In this document: positions 25,331-36,313 of the stretch, piece after piece | How the letters are laid out: the number at the start of each line of letters is the position of its first letter | Position numbering within the stretch: position 1 is the stretch's first letter | Program-made: the position numbers and the translations under genes | The notes under the pieces: generated by a model | Databases searched by the model: none | What the model saw: only the letters and a program-made list of their open reading frames with translations | What the model was told of the DNA's origin: nothing | Origin: Bradysia coprophila | Taxonomy: Eukaryota; Arthropoda; Insecta; Diptera; Sciaridae | Assembly: GCF_014529535.1 (NCBI RefSeq) | Contig: NW_023503501.1 | Location: 2,052,150 to 2,116,149 of the forward strand | Direction: 5' to 3' | DNA: 64,000 bases

Positions 25331-25702
25331 CTGGGTGATTCAATGTCGTTTTCTGTAGATACAAATCTAGTTTCAACGTGACAACATCAAGAACAAAATA
25401 TTCTCCGTTTAGAGGTTTAACCATTTCTTTTCTTTACAATTATTATAAGTCAAAGTGCAAATTCTAATACGATTCGAGATAAGGGTATTCCTGATTGCGA
25501 TTTCATATAATAGTGCAACAATTGATACACAACTATCCAGTTTTTGCATCTAAAATATAGTTAGAGAGAGCTAGCTTTTTGTTGAAATTTTATCTTTCTC
25601 ATCAATCGTAGCCCGGAATACCCTTGCGTTGTGTCGTCTTGTTCGGAGAATATTTTCTAATTTATTTATTATTTGTCAGATCGTTGTACGTGCAAACTCA
25701 AG

Positions 25703-26205
25703 ATGACCAAGTTATTCATTTTCACTGTTGTGTTCGCTGCAATTATCATGTGTACCGTAAGACTGTTTAATCAAAATTAGATTGGTCCAAAATCATCGAT
25801 CAATTATTTTTTTAGAAAGCACAAGTAGCTGGCGGTCTAGGTGCATCTAAACCAGTAGATGCAGATGTCACAGAAGTGATTGAAAGACAACGGGATAGCA
25901 TCATTAAGAAAATTTGTGACAGTGGGTCGACTTGTCCATCTGCAGATGCCAAAATTGTTATTAACAGTTACAAAACGCAAACGGTCGCTGGCACCAATTA
26001 TTTTGTCGGGTTAGTGTCTTTTTGTTTGCAATTTTCAACAAGACACACAACTCAACACATTTTTTTCGAATGATCTTTCAGTTTGACTATTGACGACATC
26101 ATCTATCACGTAAGAATTTTCAGTCAACCATGGACACAAACGGAAGAAGTTCATGGTGTCCAAGGACCAAAAACAGTAACCGATGAAATTTCATATTTTG
26201 TTTAA
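25703..26205 (+). CDS. secreted cystatin-family cysteine protease inhibitor, paralogue 1
   Basis: Predicted inhibitor of papain-like cysteine proteases, secreted. Exons 25703-25756, 25816-26009 and 26082-26205 join in phase to give 123 residues; introns are 59 and 72 nt. A hydrophobic signal peptide covers about residues 1-18 (MTKLFIFTVVFAAIIM). The mature part shows the three cystatin contact elements: an N-terminal glycine region (GGLGA, about 23-27), the loop QTVAGTNYF, and PW in SQPWTQ. Two cysteines (KKIC...TCPS) sit just after the helix, unlike the C-terminal pairs of type 2 cystatins. An AATAAA lies at 26286-26291. It is the first of three plus-strand paralogues. Family assignment rests on the motif trio; the target protease is unknown. 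Confidence 0.88.
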
Positions 26206-26291
26206 ATTTAGAGCACCGAAGGGTCAAAGAAAAATGTATGTTGTCAGGACAGTAATATTTTGTGTTCCATTTTCATTTTTTTTTAAATAAA

Positions 26292-28472
26292 TGCTTTTCA
26301 AGTGTCCAAGCCACGTATGGAATAAAATAAAAATTATTCAACAAATTGTATCCATAGTAACTCATGTTTAAAATACAGCACACAGATCTGTCGAAATTCG
26401 GTGCTTATCAACTATCAACATATCCCGTGCAACTGTTTTGTAATTGTTTTGATAAGTCGATGCATTGTTTAAACATGATGCCGCACCAAAAAAAAAAAAA
26501 TCATGGACAAGCGTTACAATTTAAAAAAATAATCTTTCACTGCAACTATAATCCAGCAAATTTGGAAGTTCCCCAATTCACGTTTTAATCTTTTCACGGT
26601 TTTTGACTGATACAAATAACACTCTATTCTCATCAGCTATCACTATGATCATCACAGCTCTGTAATGCGATCTCGTCTGCTTTAACGCTACGCATGAACG
26701 ATCACATCCATCGAAATCTTTGGAGTGGATCCTGTATAGATCAACCTTTACATCCTTGTGCAGGACGTTTGGAATCACTGAAAATACCCCCATCTCAAAT
26801 GCCTACAAACAATGAGCTAAATTTATAGATAAAACAACAAAGAGAGCTCTTGCTCTTCCCTGCCCAGTCATGGTTCACGTTGAGTGAATTTAACGAAGAA
26901 AACAGAGCTGTTTCGATATCGGGACTCAGTGGCAGCGTGATCTAACCATTACCAGTTGGTTCCACCGATCCCTTCCCAACACAACAGTAAAAACTTTCAA
27001 ATCTTTTCATTTCATTAACTTAAATTAATGTCGTCTGCTTTAACGCTACCCATGAACGATCACGTGCATCAAAATCTTTGGAGTGGATCCTGTGTACCAC
27101 ACAGTGTGTAGATCAATCGTTGCGTCCTTGTGTAGGACGTTTGAAAATTTTGGGTTTTTTGACGTTACGTTGGAAAGATTGTTTGTGCTAGAAACAGTGC
27201 GAACACTCATATTTGCAGTGAGGTGTCTGATATTACAACTTCATTCAGTAAATATATCTTGACTTTTATGCACACTGCAAAACAGTGCTTCACCTGATTT
27301 ATATCGGGTCGATGCAAATTTTGCATTGTAAAATCATCAGATGTAGTGTGTAGTCTTTTATATATTTAATAAAATCGTAATTCGCTTTACCCTCGCTATA
27401 GCACACAGGATTGACTCAAGTTCCTTGGGAAAAGTTCCATATACCTTTGTTTTGATATGCTGAGGAGTGTCTGAATTCACCATATATAGGAATATATATA
27501 CACTCAACAAGTTACATATATTTTCTCATTGCTTCCATCAACCACAGTTTTTTCTTCAGTGTACTCTCAAATTAATTTTTTGGATGCGGTTATCAGAACT
27601 TATGATAATAAGAGTTCTTCTCCGGTTCATTAATGTTGCCTGAAAAAATTAGAAATTGTTTTTTTTAAGCTGATTTTATTCAAAATAATACACATCGGTT
27701 GTTATCAATTGTGAGGCGGAAAAAGTTTAAAAAATTATTTTTTTTTATTATGTAACCAGCCTCATGCGATAAAAAAAAGTTCTCAAAATGTGTGATGAAT
27801 TGGATTTTTAGAAATTTGTAAAAATTGCAACTCTTGAAAAGCTGAAACAACATAAAGATAAAAATGAAACCGCAATGGGCGTTATCAGGGAATTTTAACG
27901 AAATATTAAGTAATGACTTACACAACATCACACAACCATCCGCATCTATTATTGTTGTTTTTCTGACCAATTAGGAACATTGTTTATAAATTGCACTTTT
28001 AATGCTGGCATAAAGAACACTTAGCGGAACTCTCAACTTCTAGGACCCTTTTTTCAATATTTTTTTTTTTATTTTGACTAGGTTTTAAATCGTACTTCAC
28101 GCAAAAGTGCTTCCAATGACAGCTGTCAAATAAAGTACTAGTTGGTATGGAAAAAAAATTTCACAGTGTCGAAATTTGTTAGATACACCGTCCAGTTTCA
28201 GTACTCCAGTTAGAGTAACACTCATGCTTGAAGTGCGTTGATCATCCCTATAAAACAAGACCTAGTGTCCCAGAAGTTGACGGCTCACGAAGTGATCTAT
28301 AAAACGAGTGAGTCCACTTCAATCTAGTTACAGAATCACTGAGGAACTGTCTGCGCGAAGTTCTTCTTCTTCTTCTTCTTCTTTTTCAGCCTGTTTCTAT
28401 CAACTGCTGGATGTAGGCCTTTACAATTTCTTTCCATTTCGAACGGTCCAGTGGCCACTTGCTGCTTCTGGG
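26292..28472. other. gene-free region with a direct repeat
   Basis: A ~110-bp segment with CTGCTTTAACGCTAC, ATGAACGATCAC and CTTTGGAGTGGATCCTGT occurs at 26671-26780 and again at 27028-27150 in direct orientation. 28361-28382 is a (TTC)n microsatellite. About 28180-28240 is one end of the CAACGCACTTCAAGCAT MITE family. No gene is recognised; the minus-strand frames at 26578-26793 and 27680-27970 show no motif. Confidence 0.45.
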
Positions 28473-28628
28473 TAAATAGCCTCAATACGAACAACACACA
28501 CTCTACAGATAATAGCGGCTTCGATTGGACCACGGGAACCACCTGGAACCACTTGCAAAAATCAAGCAAAATTTCGACTCTGCCGCTATTATCCGTAGAG
28601 TGTGTGTTGTTTGTATTGAGGCTATTTA
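28473..28628. mobile_element. 156-bp hAT-like MITE with 8-bp target duplication
   Basis: The termini are TAAATAGCCTCAATAC and its near-exact complement; the inverted arms extend about 45 bp to TAATAGCGGC / GCCGCTATTA. CTTCTGGG flanks both sides (28465-28472 and 28629-28636). An exact 8-bp duplication points to the hAT superfamily. No coding capacity. Confidence 0.85.
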
Positions 28629-28841
28629 CTTCTGGGCGAAGTTGGTAAAAGTAAAATTTTATGGTGAAGCCTATGTCCTTGTCCTATAATCAAAATTCTT
28701 GACGTTTCCTGAAAATTCTTGAGGCTTTACATAAATAACGTACGGGCAGAGGGGCAAGGATTTTGGTATATACAAAATTAATTTGACCTGTAGGGAAAAC
28801 GTAGGTGAATCACTAAAAAAATGCAATGAAAGTGTAAACCA

Positions 28842-28926
28842 GGTATGGTCTCATGAGAGCTGAGTTTATTTATATGAAATCGCTATGTGCTCCGCTACAT
28901 ACAAAGTTTGACATTCGACCATACCT
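28842..28926. mobile_element. 85-bp MITE, TIR GGTATGGTC
   Basis: The ends read GGTATGGTC and GACCATACC. The interior shares TTTCATATAAA.AAACTCA with the element nested at 44235-44345, so the two are members of one short family. Confidence 0.65.
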
Positions 28927-29032
28927 TGTGTTGACGTTCATTGAAATAGGGTCTGATTGACGGAATAATTTGAAAGCAAACAGTACCGAAGGTCGGACGC
29001 GTTAGGCATTTCAATGAAAGTATACTCTGCAC

Positions 29033-30230
29033 TAGAGATGTGCGGGCCGAGGTTTTTTTGAAGCCCGTCCGGCCCGAAGCCCGGCCCGAAATTCACTTTT
29101 AAAGCCCGATCCAAACTGGCCCGACCAATTTGTGGCCCAATCCGATCCGAGCCCGGCCGGATCGGACCGGGCTTTTTCCGGGCCGTCCGAGAAAGCCCGA
29201 AAATTTTTAATTGTTTGAAAAAGACCTTGAAAAAGTAGACGTATATCAAATATACCATCGTCGTACTTTCAAGTAGCATTAGACGTTAGTCGGATATGAT
29301 TTGATTACATTCTACAAGTTCAAATGAGTTCAACTGACTGGTATGTACAACTGAATGTTAACGAAACGTACGAAAAATTTCAAAGAAGTTGCAAATTTGT
29401 GAAAAGAAAAATTCCGCGGGTACAAATTATGACAAATATCATATCAAACTGTACTAGTTATTCTAATAAGAACAAGAAGGAGTATTGTGTTATATGTCTG
29501 TTCCAAGGCCACATGAAGTGGCAGATTTCATCCACAGGACATAACCTAAGAGTAATTATACCTAGAGAGGAAATTTCGAACAAAATTACGTAAAATATGT
29601 GGTCCCAACATAAAATACGAAATGTTTATTGGTATGTGTGTTTGCCCTCTTAATTAAGAGGGCAAATTGAAATATCAATAGCGAAAAAACGTCAAAGCAT
29701 ACATGTGTTGGTGTAAAATTATACGAAATGTGTATCTTATACAAACTGATGTTGGGACCACATTTCGTCGTACAAATTTCCTCTCTAGGTATAATTACTC
29801 TAAGGACATAACAACCTAAACAATTTTTTATGTCAAATGAGCTATATGAGCAACCTAAATGAGCGCGAAGCGGCTTTAATTTGCAAAATTTGTTAAATCC
29901 GTCACAATTTTCGACAAAAAAAATTGAGGTTGGATGAAATCGTCGTCTTTTTTGTAGTCAAGTTCGTGTTAGATAGTCGATGATGGTGTATGCATATAAA
30001 AGTTATTTCCAAAATTTAGATTTAGATTTATTTTTACATTTTAAAATTTTTTCGGTCGGCCCAATCTTTTTAGTTCAAAGCCCGTCCGGCCCGGTGCTCG
30101 GGCCGGATCTAATTAGAAAAGCCCGCACGAACAGAATATTTCCATTTTCAAAGCCCGTCCGGCCCGAGCCCGGTCGGGCCGGATAAAAACTCGGACAGCC
30201 CGACATTTTCGGGCGGCCCGCACATCTCTA
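29033..30230. mobile_element. GC-rich hAT non-autonomous element with exact 8-bp TSD
   Basis: The element begins TAGAGATGTGCGGGCC and ends GGGCGGCCCGCACATCTCTA. CTCTGCAC flanks it exactly (29025-29032 and 30231-30238) and fits the hAT preference nTnnnnAn. The ~180-bp arms are built from repeated GCCCGTCCGGCCCG-type words and are far more GC-rich than their surroundings. The interior is AT-rich and contains the nested element 29546-29802. No transposase frame is visible; the frames at 28938-29279 and 29980-30186 only follow the arms. Confidence 0.9.
29546..29802. mobile_element. 257-bp MITE nested in the hAT element, 10-bp TSD
   Basis: The arms carry AGAGTAATTATACCTAGAGA and its complement; an inner pair is built on GTCCCAACAT. 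AGGACATAAC flanks both sides exactly (29536-29545 and 29803-29812). A duplication of 9-10 bp is typical of Mutator-like elements, so this is a likely MULE MITE that landed in the hAT element. Confidence 0.8.
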
Positions 30231-30550
30231 CTCTGCACTTTCATTTAGGCATTTAGCATACGATCGCAAAATCTTACTATAAAGGGGACAACATCTTAGT
30301 AGTAAAGCTTAAAAATTATGTGAGATAGGAGCCAATTAAAGGAATTTTAATGGATAAAAAAGAAAGCCGCGTGCAGCCTGAAAAAAACTATTTTTGACAA
30401 TCCGAAACAAACGGAAGTATCCACAGAACCATAACCTCAACGCTTTTGTGGTCAATCTGTCAACAATAATTTTTTGGTTATGTCTATGTGGATGATGTTT
30501 CGACAGCTGAAAGAACCTTGGAACAGATCTATTGAATTGTTCTTATGTAT

Positions 30551-32028
30551 ATAGGATCAGGCAAGGCCGTAGCCTAATAAAACATCCGACTTTTCTCAAC
30601 GTAAACGAATCAAATTTTATTTAAATCTTTCTTCATCTACGGTTCGCCTGAAACTGATTAACAATCATACTCTCTCATGTCAACAACTGTTCTAGTTAAC
30701 AAAAGGATATCTGCATTCGAATAGTTAATTGACCTGTGCCAACTACTCGGTTCCCACACAACCCCCTCTTAACAAAACATTTGACCTCAAATGTGTTCAA
30801 CCACACAGCCCTCTTTACAAATATAACGAATGGTAAATTCACAAATGTAACGAATGATAAATCCAAACACTTTTGCCATATTCATCGCCATTGCAACGTT
30901 TCATGTTCACATCAAAATCGTCCACATTCCTCGTATATTCGAAACTCAAAATTATCCAAGTAGTCGCATCGTATGATCCGAAAATTATACAACCAGCCTT
31001 GCCGCACGATTCCGATTTACCAACCAAATCGAAGTTCAACATATAAGCGACAATTGTACTGCAAGTCACTGTTCGATCTGTTTTTTGTTGTTGTCTCGCC
31101 AACCTGCTTATTGTTTCGAATTGTATACACCACGTTGCTGTCGATTCGATGTTTCTGGAACTTTTAAAGTTCGTATGCCAACTTTAAAATTACTTTTTCG
31201 TCGCGTTGCGTGTTCGATTTCTTTCCAGCTTCTTTTCGTCCCATCTCATTCTTTACTTCTTAGCAGTTGTTTGTTATCTTCATTTCGATTTGTTCGGCGT
31301 AAATTCACTCAGCATTCACCCGGACTCTTTGCGATTTGTTCGGCGTAAATCCACTCAGCATTCACCCGGACTCTTTGCGATTTGTTCGGCGTAAACCCAC
31401 TCAGCATTCACCCGGACTCTTTGCGATTTGTTCGGCGTAAATCCACTCAGCATTCACCCGGACTCTTTGCGATTTGTTCGGCGTAAATCCACTCAGCATT
31501 CACCCGGACTCTTTGCGATTTGTTCGGCGTAAATCCACTCAGCATTCACCCGGACTCTTCGCGATTAGTTTGGCGTAAATCCACTCAGCATTCACCCGGA
31601 CTCTTTGCGATTTGTTCGGCATAAATCTACTCAACATTCACCCGGACTCTTTGCGATTCTTTTCTCCACGTGCTTCTTTTCATTTACTTTCGGTTTTCTA
31701 TTGTTCAAAATCGTCTTTACACAATTCACTTTGCAGACTTTAAATGGATTTTCTCAATTGTCTTTTAATTTTTCTCACAATTTACATCCCTTAAAGGTCC
31801 AAAAGCGGTTGAGCCACCATATAGGATCAGGCAAGGCCGTAGCCTAATAAAACATCCGACTTTTCTCAACGTAAACGAATCAAATTTTATTTAAATCTTT
31901 CTTCATCTACGGTTCGCCTGAAACTGATTAACAATCATACTCTCTCATGTCAACAACTGTTCTAGTTAACAAAAGGATATCTGCATTCGAATAGTTAATT
32001 GACCTGTGCCAACTACTCGGTTCCCACA
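30551..32028. mobile_element. short LTR-like element with identical 210-bp direct repeats
   Basis: The segments 30549-30758 and 31819-32028 are identical over 210 bp and begin ATATAGGATCAGGC and end GGTTCCCACA. TGTAT flanks the unit (30546-30550 and 32029-32033), a 5-bp target duplication as made by LTR-element integrases. The repeat contains AATAAA. The interior is about 1.06 kb, has no gag/pol motif, and includes the 46-bp array at 31286-31660. The repeats lack TG..CA ends and I see no tRNA primer site, so the call is terminal-repeat retrotransposon in miniature (TRIM-like), not certain. Identity of the two repeats implies recent insertion. Confidence 0.75.
31286..31660. repeat. 46-bp tandem repeat, eight copies
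   Basis: The word CATTCACCCGGACTC recurs at 31313, 31359, 31405, 31451, 31497, 31543, 31589 and 31635, always 46 bp apart. The last three copies carry a few changes (such as TTAGTTTGGCG and CTACTCAACATT). Because 46 is not divisible by three, the overlapping frames are not genes. It lies inside the LTR-like element. Confidence 0.95.
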
Positions 32029-34450
32029 TGTATTACCTGAGAATAAATAATTTTGTTCAACTTTTACTCACATAATTCAGTTCTAAAGCACAAATGTCCA
32101 AAATCTCCTTGCTTCAGTGCTTATCAGCATCCTATATGTAAAAGTATTATGTCACCATTATCTTGCGTCTTGTTAAAATCTTTTTTTTAAATAAAGCAAT
32201 GCATTTTAAAATTGTTTTCATAATATTCCATGATTAGCAAACACAAAAAACGAAGCAAGTCCGCCCTCAAGAGCTAAATTTTTTATTTTATTTTTTTCAT
32301 TTTTACGTCGACTAATACATTCGACGGTATCATACAATACGTATAAATAACGAACAGACAAATAGAGTATTATATAAGAATAAAAATATAAAGTTCTGAT
32401 CATGATGTAATGTCGTCAGCGGTTTAATAATTCCAGATTGCGCGTCATTCGTCCACCTGAAAAGAAAGATTAGTAGGTATTTGTTGGTGAGACTAGTACC
32501 ATATCCAAGTCAAACTTTGGTTTTTGAGCCGCGAAACAAATCAAGTCGTGAGACCCAGAAATAAGAGCTGTGAAGCAATCGAACTAATCATTTCTGATCA
32601 GAGTGAGAACCAATGGTTCGATACTTTTTAAAGTAAAACGTACCGTTCAGCTACATGTAGCAGTCGTAAGCGATTTCGCGGACTCACTTTTAGAAAAATT
32701 TGTGATATTAAAAAAAAAAGTAAGAATAAAAATTCATCATCTATAAGCATGTCGTCATATAGTCGTCCCAGTACATTCAGCAGGTAACCACTTTGGAGAG
32801 GTACCATTAGTCTGTTGTGAGGAGTAGGCTGTGGTGAATAATGTTATGAGTAAGCCCCTTACAACAAATTACTCAAAGTTTTAACCAATCCTCAAACACA
32901 TCATCGGATACCTACATTAAGTAGTTCGCTACGAAATTGATTACGTGTTAGAAATCGCCTGAAACTGATACACAAAACCTTACTATGAAATGATGAAAAA
33001 CATTTTTCCTAACTAATGTTAAAATATCACGACTTCGTCGCGTATTTCCAACGTTGTTTAGGTCAAACGTTGTTCCTATCTTATGATAATAGTAGATTAC
33101 AGTGGATGCGGCGGAGAGCTCGCGAGTGCGTTTTTAAGCAACAAGGTTTGGAAACTGTTATTTTGTCAAGTGTAGAAATTGCATATCCGAGCCAAAGTGG
33201 AGGTATGCAACTACACGAGTACCTTGTTGCTTAAGAACAGACTTGTGAGTTCTATTCGTATCACAAAATGATCCCGAGTGATGAATGCTTTCCAACACGA
33301 CAGAGTAAAGTAAACCAGGCAGGAGCAGACGACTAAAATACATTCAAAGGAGGGACCTAAATCCTGTTATAATCGTTTACGCATTCGTTTCATGCATTTG
33401 TATTAGTAAGAGTTTTGCACCAAAATCAAAGGCCTACTTATGAATTTAGGTCCCTCGTCAAAATCGACTGCTCTTGCATGGATTACTTTACTCTGCCGTG
33501 TTTCCAAGCATCTAATGTATGCTGTTGTATCTGCCGAGAACAATAATTTCCCACTTATCCTTCTAGCGCTTTTTTGTTTATCTCGGTATATATGTTCTCG
33601 GCAGATAAAAAAGTGTATGCAACTTCGGCTTGGCCTTTGGACCGACCAGCAATGCCCACACGTCTCGATAACAATTTTGGCAAGACGTGCATAATTTTAT
33701 ATTATTGCCTAACCACCCGGAATGTTGTAGTTACATGTACATTTCCCCCCGAGGAATACAATAATTATTGATCTGCTTAGATTACATGTTGATTTGCTAT
33801 TTCTTTTATGCAAGGTTCTGAAAGAACAGACTAAGACAACTCTAAGTTGATCACGAAGACGGTGATCAAGTGTCACACGCGATTTCTGTCTTAATAAATT
33901 TTGTGGTGAAGTGAAGTGAATAAATAGTAAATACAAGCAAAAGTGTTTGTTTGGTGTTTTCGAAAAAGTGAAAAACTCATAACTAAAATTGGTTTGGCCA
34001 TTAAACGTGTTTGCTGCAATTAAAAAAAAGATTGCTTAGACAAATATGGCCGACAGTTTAAATTCTGTGATTTTTTTAAATTATTTTTGTGTTCGAAAAT
34101 TTTAAATAAATTTGCTCATGATGCACGCGAGATACGGATGCACGTATTTACTCAAATCTACGTATTTACTCAAACCACAAATTTATGGTATCAACAATAA
34201 AACAATATTTATTTCGATTTCAGCGTTCAATAATTCACAACAATATTTCAGATGATGCATTTTTCCTGTGAAAGAAAAACTTCCTTCACGTGGGACGGAA
34301 GAGCTTTCCTTCACTTGGTAGGGAAAGAGGTTTCCTTAACGAAAAAAGGTTCTTCATGTAACGACCACTTTCCGAACTATTGCGATAAAATACGTTCATA
34401 TGACATTGCATACAGGTGGCGTAAGTTACAAATATCATGATTGATTTGCA
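32029..34450. other. gene-free region
   Basis: No gene recognised. 33134-33234 has 14-bp perfect inverted arms (TTAAGCAACAAGGT). 33640-33770 matches 16675-16800. The frame at 34252-34440 has GKEVSLTKKGSSC-like content and no family motif. The rest is AT-rich with nothing I can support. Confidence 0.45.
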
Positions 34451-34544
34451 TAATAAACTATTTCTAGCTTTTTTGTGTGTGCAGTATTTAAATTTCGGCA
34501 GATTGATAAGTATATTCTTAAATTCAGCAAATATAAATTAAAAA

Positions 34545-34578
34545 TGACATCATTTTATGACTTTGACTGACTATAAAA
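34545..34578 (+). promoter_or_regulatory. cystatin 2 core promoter: TGACATCA element and TATA box
   Basis: TGACATCA is at 34545-34552 and TATAAAA at 34572-34578, the same 27-bp spacing as in the paralogues. A conserved ACCAGTTTCAGCG about 40 bp downstream of the TATA box (about 34613) could hold the initiator. Confidence 0.75.
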
Positions 34579-34791
34579 GTTACGGTCAAATGTAATATTG
34601 TGCATACACAAAACCAGTTTCAGCGTGAGTAGTGGAAGTGATAACATCAAAAGGAAATTAAACCAAAATATTCTGTTCTTACTTTGTAATCCAAACCAAG
34701 GTTAAATTCTAGTACGATTTGTGACTTTGTCTTGTTTTCTATTTTTGTTTATTTACCATTTGTCAGATCGTTGTGTGTGCGAAGACTCAAG

Positions 34792-35325
34792 ATGACCAAG
34801 TTTTTCATATTCACTGTTGTGGTATTCGCTGCAATTATAATGAGCACCGTAAGTTTTTAGTTATTTCTAATCGTATTAACGTTTGTACCGTTTTGTGCAT
34901 ATTCGTAATTATTTCCTAATAAATACTTTTTGTTGCAGAAAGCTCAAAGGGGAGGTCTTGGTGCGTCTAAACCAGTAGATGCAGAGGTCACAGAATTGAT
35001 TGAAAGACAAAAGGAGAATATTATTAAGAAAATTTGTGATAGTGGGTCGAGTTGTCCAACATCTGATGCGAAAATTGTTATTAACAGTTATAAAAAGCAA
35101 ACGGTCTCTGGCAGCAACTATTTTGTGGGGTTAGTGTGAATTTGTTTGCCATTTTCAACAAATCACACAATCCAACACATTTTTTTCGAATGTTCTTTCA
35201 GTTTGACTATTGACGACATCATCTATCATGTGAAAATTTACAGTCAACCATGGACACAAACGGAAGAGGTTCATGCCGTGCAGGGACCAAAAACAGTAAC
35301 CGATGAGATTTCATATTTCTTTTAA
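34792..35325 (+). CDS. secreted cystatin-family cysteine protease inhibitor, paralogue 2
   Basis: Predicted secreted inhibitor of papain-like proteases. Exons 34792-34848, 34939-35129 and 35202-35325 give 123 residues; introns are 90 and 72 nt. The signal peptide is MTKFFIFTVVVFAAIIM. The mature chain has the N-terminal glycines (GGLGA), the loop QTVSGSNYF and the PW pair in SQPWTQ, so all three protease-contact elements are intact. The two cysteines KKIC...SCPT are retained. It is very close to paralogue 1, ending EISYFF instead of EISYFV. AATAAA at 35428-35433. It lies about 9 kb downstream of paralogue 1 in the same direction, inside a duplicated block. Confidence 0.88.
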
Positions 35326-35764
35326 ATTTAGAATATCGAATGGAATCTTGACAGACGGAAATGTATGTTGTCAGGACAGTAATATTTTGTGATGAATTTG
35401 GAAGTGCTATAAAAAACCTTTGAAGTAAATAAAAGCGTACAGAGTTGAATGAAATTGCATTTACACTTTACACAATCCTTTTATTGAGTACAAACTCGAT
35501 CAAACTGATCTTATGTTGTTTGTAGTGAATCTGGCCGCTTGTTGTATAGCTTGGTGTGATGACATTATCCACATCATTACAACTTTACATATTTTCCCTT
35601 AAAATTTTATGATGTGTAATATCCGTTCTTAGGCTTGTTCTTGGGTTTGTTTTGCTAGGGTCGCAACTAAGATTTCTGGAACCGAACCCAAGCCTGAATT
35701 GGTTCGACCCGAACCGGGAATTTTACTTTTGGGTTTGACCTGATTCATCCTAAATGATTATGAT

Positions 35765-35978
35765 TAAAACTTATTGACATATTTCTGGTCAAGACGTTCC
35801 TTCAATCGATTTTTCACCATGAAGCTATGATGGATCATTTTTGGTCAAATGGAGAAAAATGTTGAACACAACCAGATCTACATTTTTCTCCATTCGGCCA
35901 AGAAAAAGCCATCATGGCTTCATGGTGAAAAATCGATTTAAATAATGTCTTTGGCCAGAAATATGTCAGTAAGTTTTA
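35765..35978. mobile_element. 214-bp MITE, same family as the odorant receptor insertion
   Basis: The ends read TAAAACTTA and TAAGTTTTA, followed by TGACATATTTCTGG; the inner arms carry AATCGATTTTTCACCATGAA and GCCATGATGGCTTC-like words shared with 8323-8494. It is nested in an older inverted repeat (about 35660-36065) whose arms contain GGGTTTGACC and GAAAGTAAAAGTTCAG. Confidence 0.75.
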
Positions 35979-36313
35979 TGAGGTCAGACAAGAAAGTAAA
36001 AGTTCAGTCTCGAGTCAAACCAATTCAGGTTCGAATTATGCCCAGGTCCAGGTCAACTTTGAGTCAAACCTGACATGTAAGATAACTGAGCTAACCTTTA
36101 CTACTATTGGATCTAATATTTCATTTTATTTGTGTATTTCCAAGAGATTTATTTCTTTCAACGTTGTTTTTGTATTAGTCAGGGGATTGCCGTTTATTCC
36201 TCAAGTAGTTATCAGCAAAATCAACAAACTTATCGACAAAATCAGAAATTTCAAAGAAGAATTGTCTACGAAGACTCATTAAGGCTCTACGTCAACATTG
36301 ACCGTTCCGATCT

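Larger units (their letters stand above)
34455..36215 (+). repeat. segmental duplication block containing cystatin 2
   Basis: This block is homologous to 41370-43140, which contains cystatin 3. Similarity starts upstream (AAATTTCGGCAGATT in both), covers the gene, and continues about 0.8 kb past it: TTGAGTACAAACT, CTGATCTTATGTTGTTTG, a repeat family with TTTTACTTTTGGGTTTGACC and GAAAGTAAAAGTTCAG, and AAGAGATTTATTTCTTT near 36140 and 43070. Only the core gene and promoter are shared with cystatin 1, so copies 2 and 3 look like the younger pair. Confidence 0.7.

Noticed and set aside
29324-29593. 89-codon frame in the hAT element
   Set aside because: It runs into the nested MITE and shows no transposase motif such as a hAT dimerisation region.
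31085-31847. Several overlapping frames in the 46-bp array
   Set aside because: The period is not a multiple of three and the frames simply follow the array.
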